Source of the DNA: Clostridia bacterium
GTDB lineage: Bacteria > Bacillota > Clostridia > Oscillospirales > CAG-272
NCBI GenBank assembly: GCA_017451975.1
Contig: JAFTNI010000054.1
Coordinates: forward strand, 1 to 13,057
Length of the DNA stretch: 13,057 nt
Direction of reading: 5' to 3'
Position numbers and translations under genes: made by a program. The first letter of the stretch is position 1, and the number at the start of each line of letters is the position of its first letter. This document shows, in pieces, positions 12,392 to 13,057 of this stretch. A model generated the notes under the pieces. That model was not told the origin of the DNA and made no database searches. It worked only from the letters and a program-made list of their open reading frames with translations.

Positions 12392-13057
12392 TTATTTGCT
12401 GTATTTTTCGCAAGCTTCGAAAAGACCGTTGAGGTAGGTTGCACCAAGCGCGCGGTCAAAAAGACCGTAGCCGGGTTTGCCTGTTTCTCCCCAAACCATT
12501 CTGCCGTGGTCGGGGCGAACGTACCAGGAGAAGCCGTTTTCTGCAAGCGCCTTTGCTATCTCGAACATATCGAGCGAGCCGCAAGAGGAAAGGTGAGCGC
12601 GTTCTTCGAAAGAGCCGTCTTCCATAATCTTGATGTTTCTCATATGCATAAACGCGATTCTGTCCATAGCCGCGTATTTCTTAACCATAGCGAGAACGTC
12701 GTTGGAAGCAGCGCAGCCAAGCGAACCTGTGCAGAGGCAAAGGCTGTTTGCAGGGCTGTCTACAAGCTTAAGGAAGCGATCGAGGTTTTCTTCGCAAGTG
12801 ATAATTCTGGGCAAGCCGAAAATGGGGTAAGGCGGGTCGTCGGGGTGGATAGCCATTCTTACGCCGCATTCTTCCGCAACGGGGATAACCTTTTTAAGGA
12901 ATTTTTCGAGGTTCTTCCAAAGGCCTTCTTCGCCAAGCTCGCCGTAAGCCGTGATAAGCTCGCGAACCTCTGCCTGTGTAGAGCTTGCGTCCCAACCGGG
13001 AAGGTGAATATCGTCTTTAAGGGGGTCAAGACCTCTCATCTGGTCCCAATACATAAC
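12392..13057 (-). CDS. uxuA: D-mannonate dehydratase, partial (N-terminus off window)
   Basis: The last 221 residues of UxuA, open to the right window edge. The family is usually about 350-395 residues, so some 130-170 N-terminal residues are missing. It dehydrates D-mannonate to 2-keto-3-deoxygluconate with Mn2+ or Fe2+. Conserved metal and active-site segments are visible: AIHPDDPP (His and Asp), CTGSLG (Cys ligand), FMHMRN (His ligand and Arg) and RPDHGR (Asp ligand and His). The TIM-barrel end is intact and stops at TAA 12392-12394. It is the first visible gene of the uxuA-eda-kdgK operon. The promoter and possible upstream genes (uxuB, uxaC, transporter or regulator) would lie beyond 13057. 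Confidence 0.95.
   Translation of the reverse strand, partial: VMYWDQMRGLDPLKDDIHLPGWDASSTQAEVRELITAYGELGEEGLWKNLEKFLKKVIPVAEECGVRMAIHPDDPPYPIFGLPRIITCEENLDRFLKLVDSPANSLCLCTGSLGCAASNDVLAMVKKYAAMDRIAFMHMRNIKIMEDGSFEERAHLSSCGSLDMFEIAKALAENGFSWYVRPDHGRMVWGETGKPGYGLFDRALGATYLNGLFEACEKYSK

Overview
The window looks like chromosomal DNA from an anaerobic, low-to-mid GC Firmicute of the Clostridia type, probably a gut or rumen lineage. This rests on AGGAGG-type ribosome sites, sigma-A-like promoters (TTGACA/TATAAT), a tRNA gene with encoded CCA, a DUF951 gene, a clostridial-style GlpA/GlpB/DUF1667 redox cluster and a modified Entner-Doudoroff hexuronate operon. No phage, plasmid, transposase or CRISPR signature is visible. 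Genus-level placement cannot be read from the window.

Layout. (a) 1-4513, minus strand: one operon reading from a promoter at 4513-4484 through a HAD-IIA phosphatase, a GlpA-like FAD dehydrogenase with a C-terminal [2Fe-2S]-type domain, a GlpB-like FAD/NAD oxidoreductase, a small DUF1667 cysteine protein, and a membrane protein running off the left edge. (b) 4578-4720, plus strand: a tRNA-Thr(GGT) gene with its own strong promoter and terminator. (c) 4769-5361, minus: a small P-loop NTPase preceded by an 80-90 nt leader that can fold into a hairpin whose loop pairs with sequence just upstream of the start codon. (d) 5440-9041, minus: three overlapping genes, a GH78 alpha-L-rhamnosidase-type hydrolase, an M50-like membrane metallopeptidase with a helical tail, and DUF951. 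(e) 9036-10142: a divergent ZIP metal transporter on the plus strand with a different palindromic repeat on each side. (f) 10145-10597, minus: an orphan hypothetical gene after a strong hairpin. (g) 10712-13057, minus: uxuA (partial), eda and kdgK, the lower hexuronate pathway.

How the genes fit. UxuA, Eda and KdgK together convert D-mannonate through 2-keto-3-deoxygluconate (KDG) and KDPG to pyruvate and glyceraldehyde-3-phosphate. With the rhamnosidase-type enzyme this points to use of plant or mucosal polysaccharide breakdown products. The GlpA/GlpB/DUF1667 cluster is most likely a soluble electron-transfer complex oxidising glycerol-3-phosphate or a related 2-hydroxy compound. The adjacent HAD-IIA phosphatase would act on a small phosphorylated metabolite, perhaps in the same pathway.

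Novelty. Most of the window is ordinary metabolism. The least explained signal is the structured leader at about 5238-5325 in front of the P-loop gene, which matches no riboswitch class I could recall. The coupled rhamnosidase/M50/DUF951 gene set is the second.
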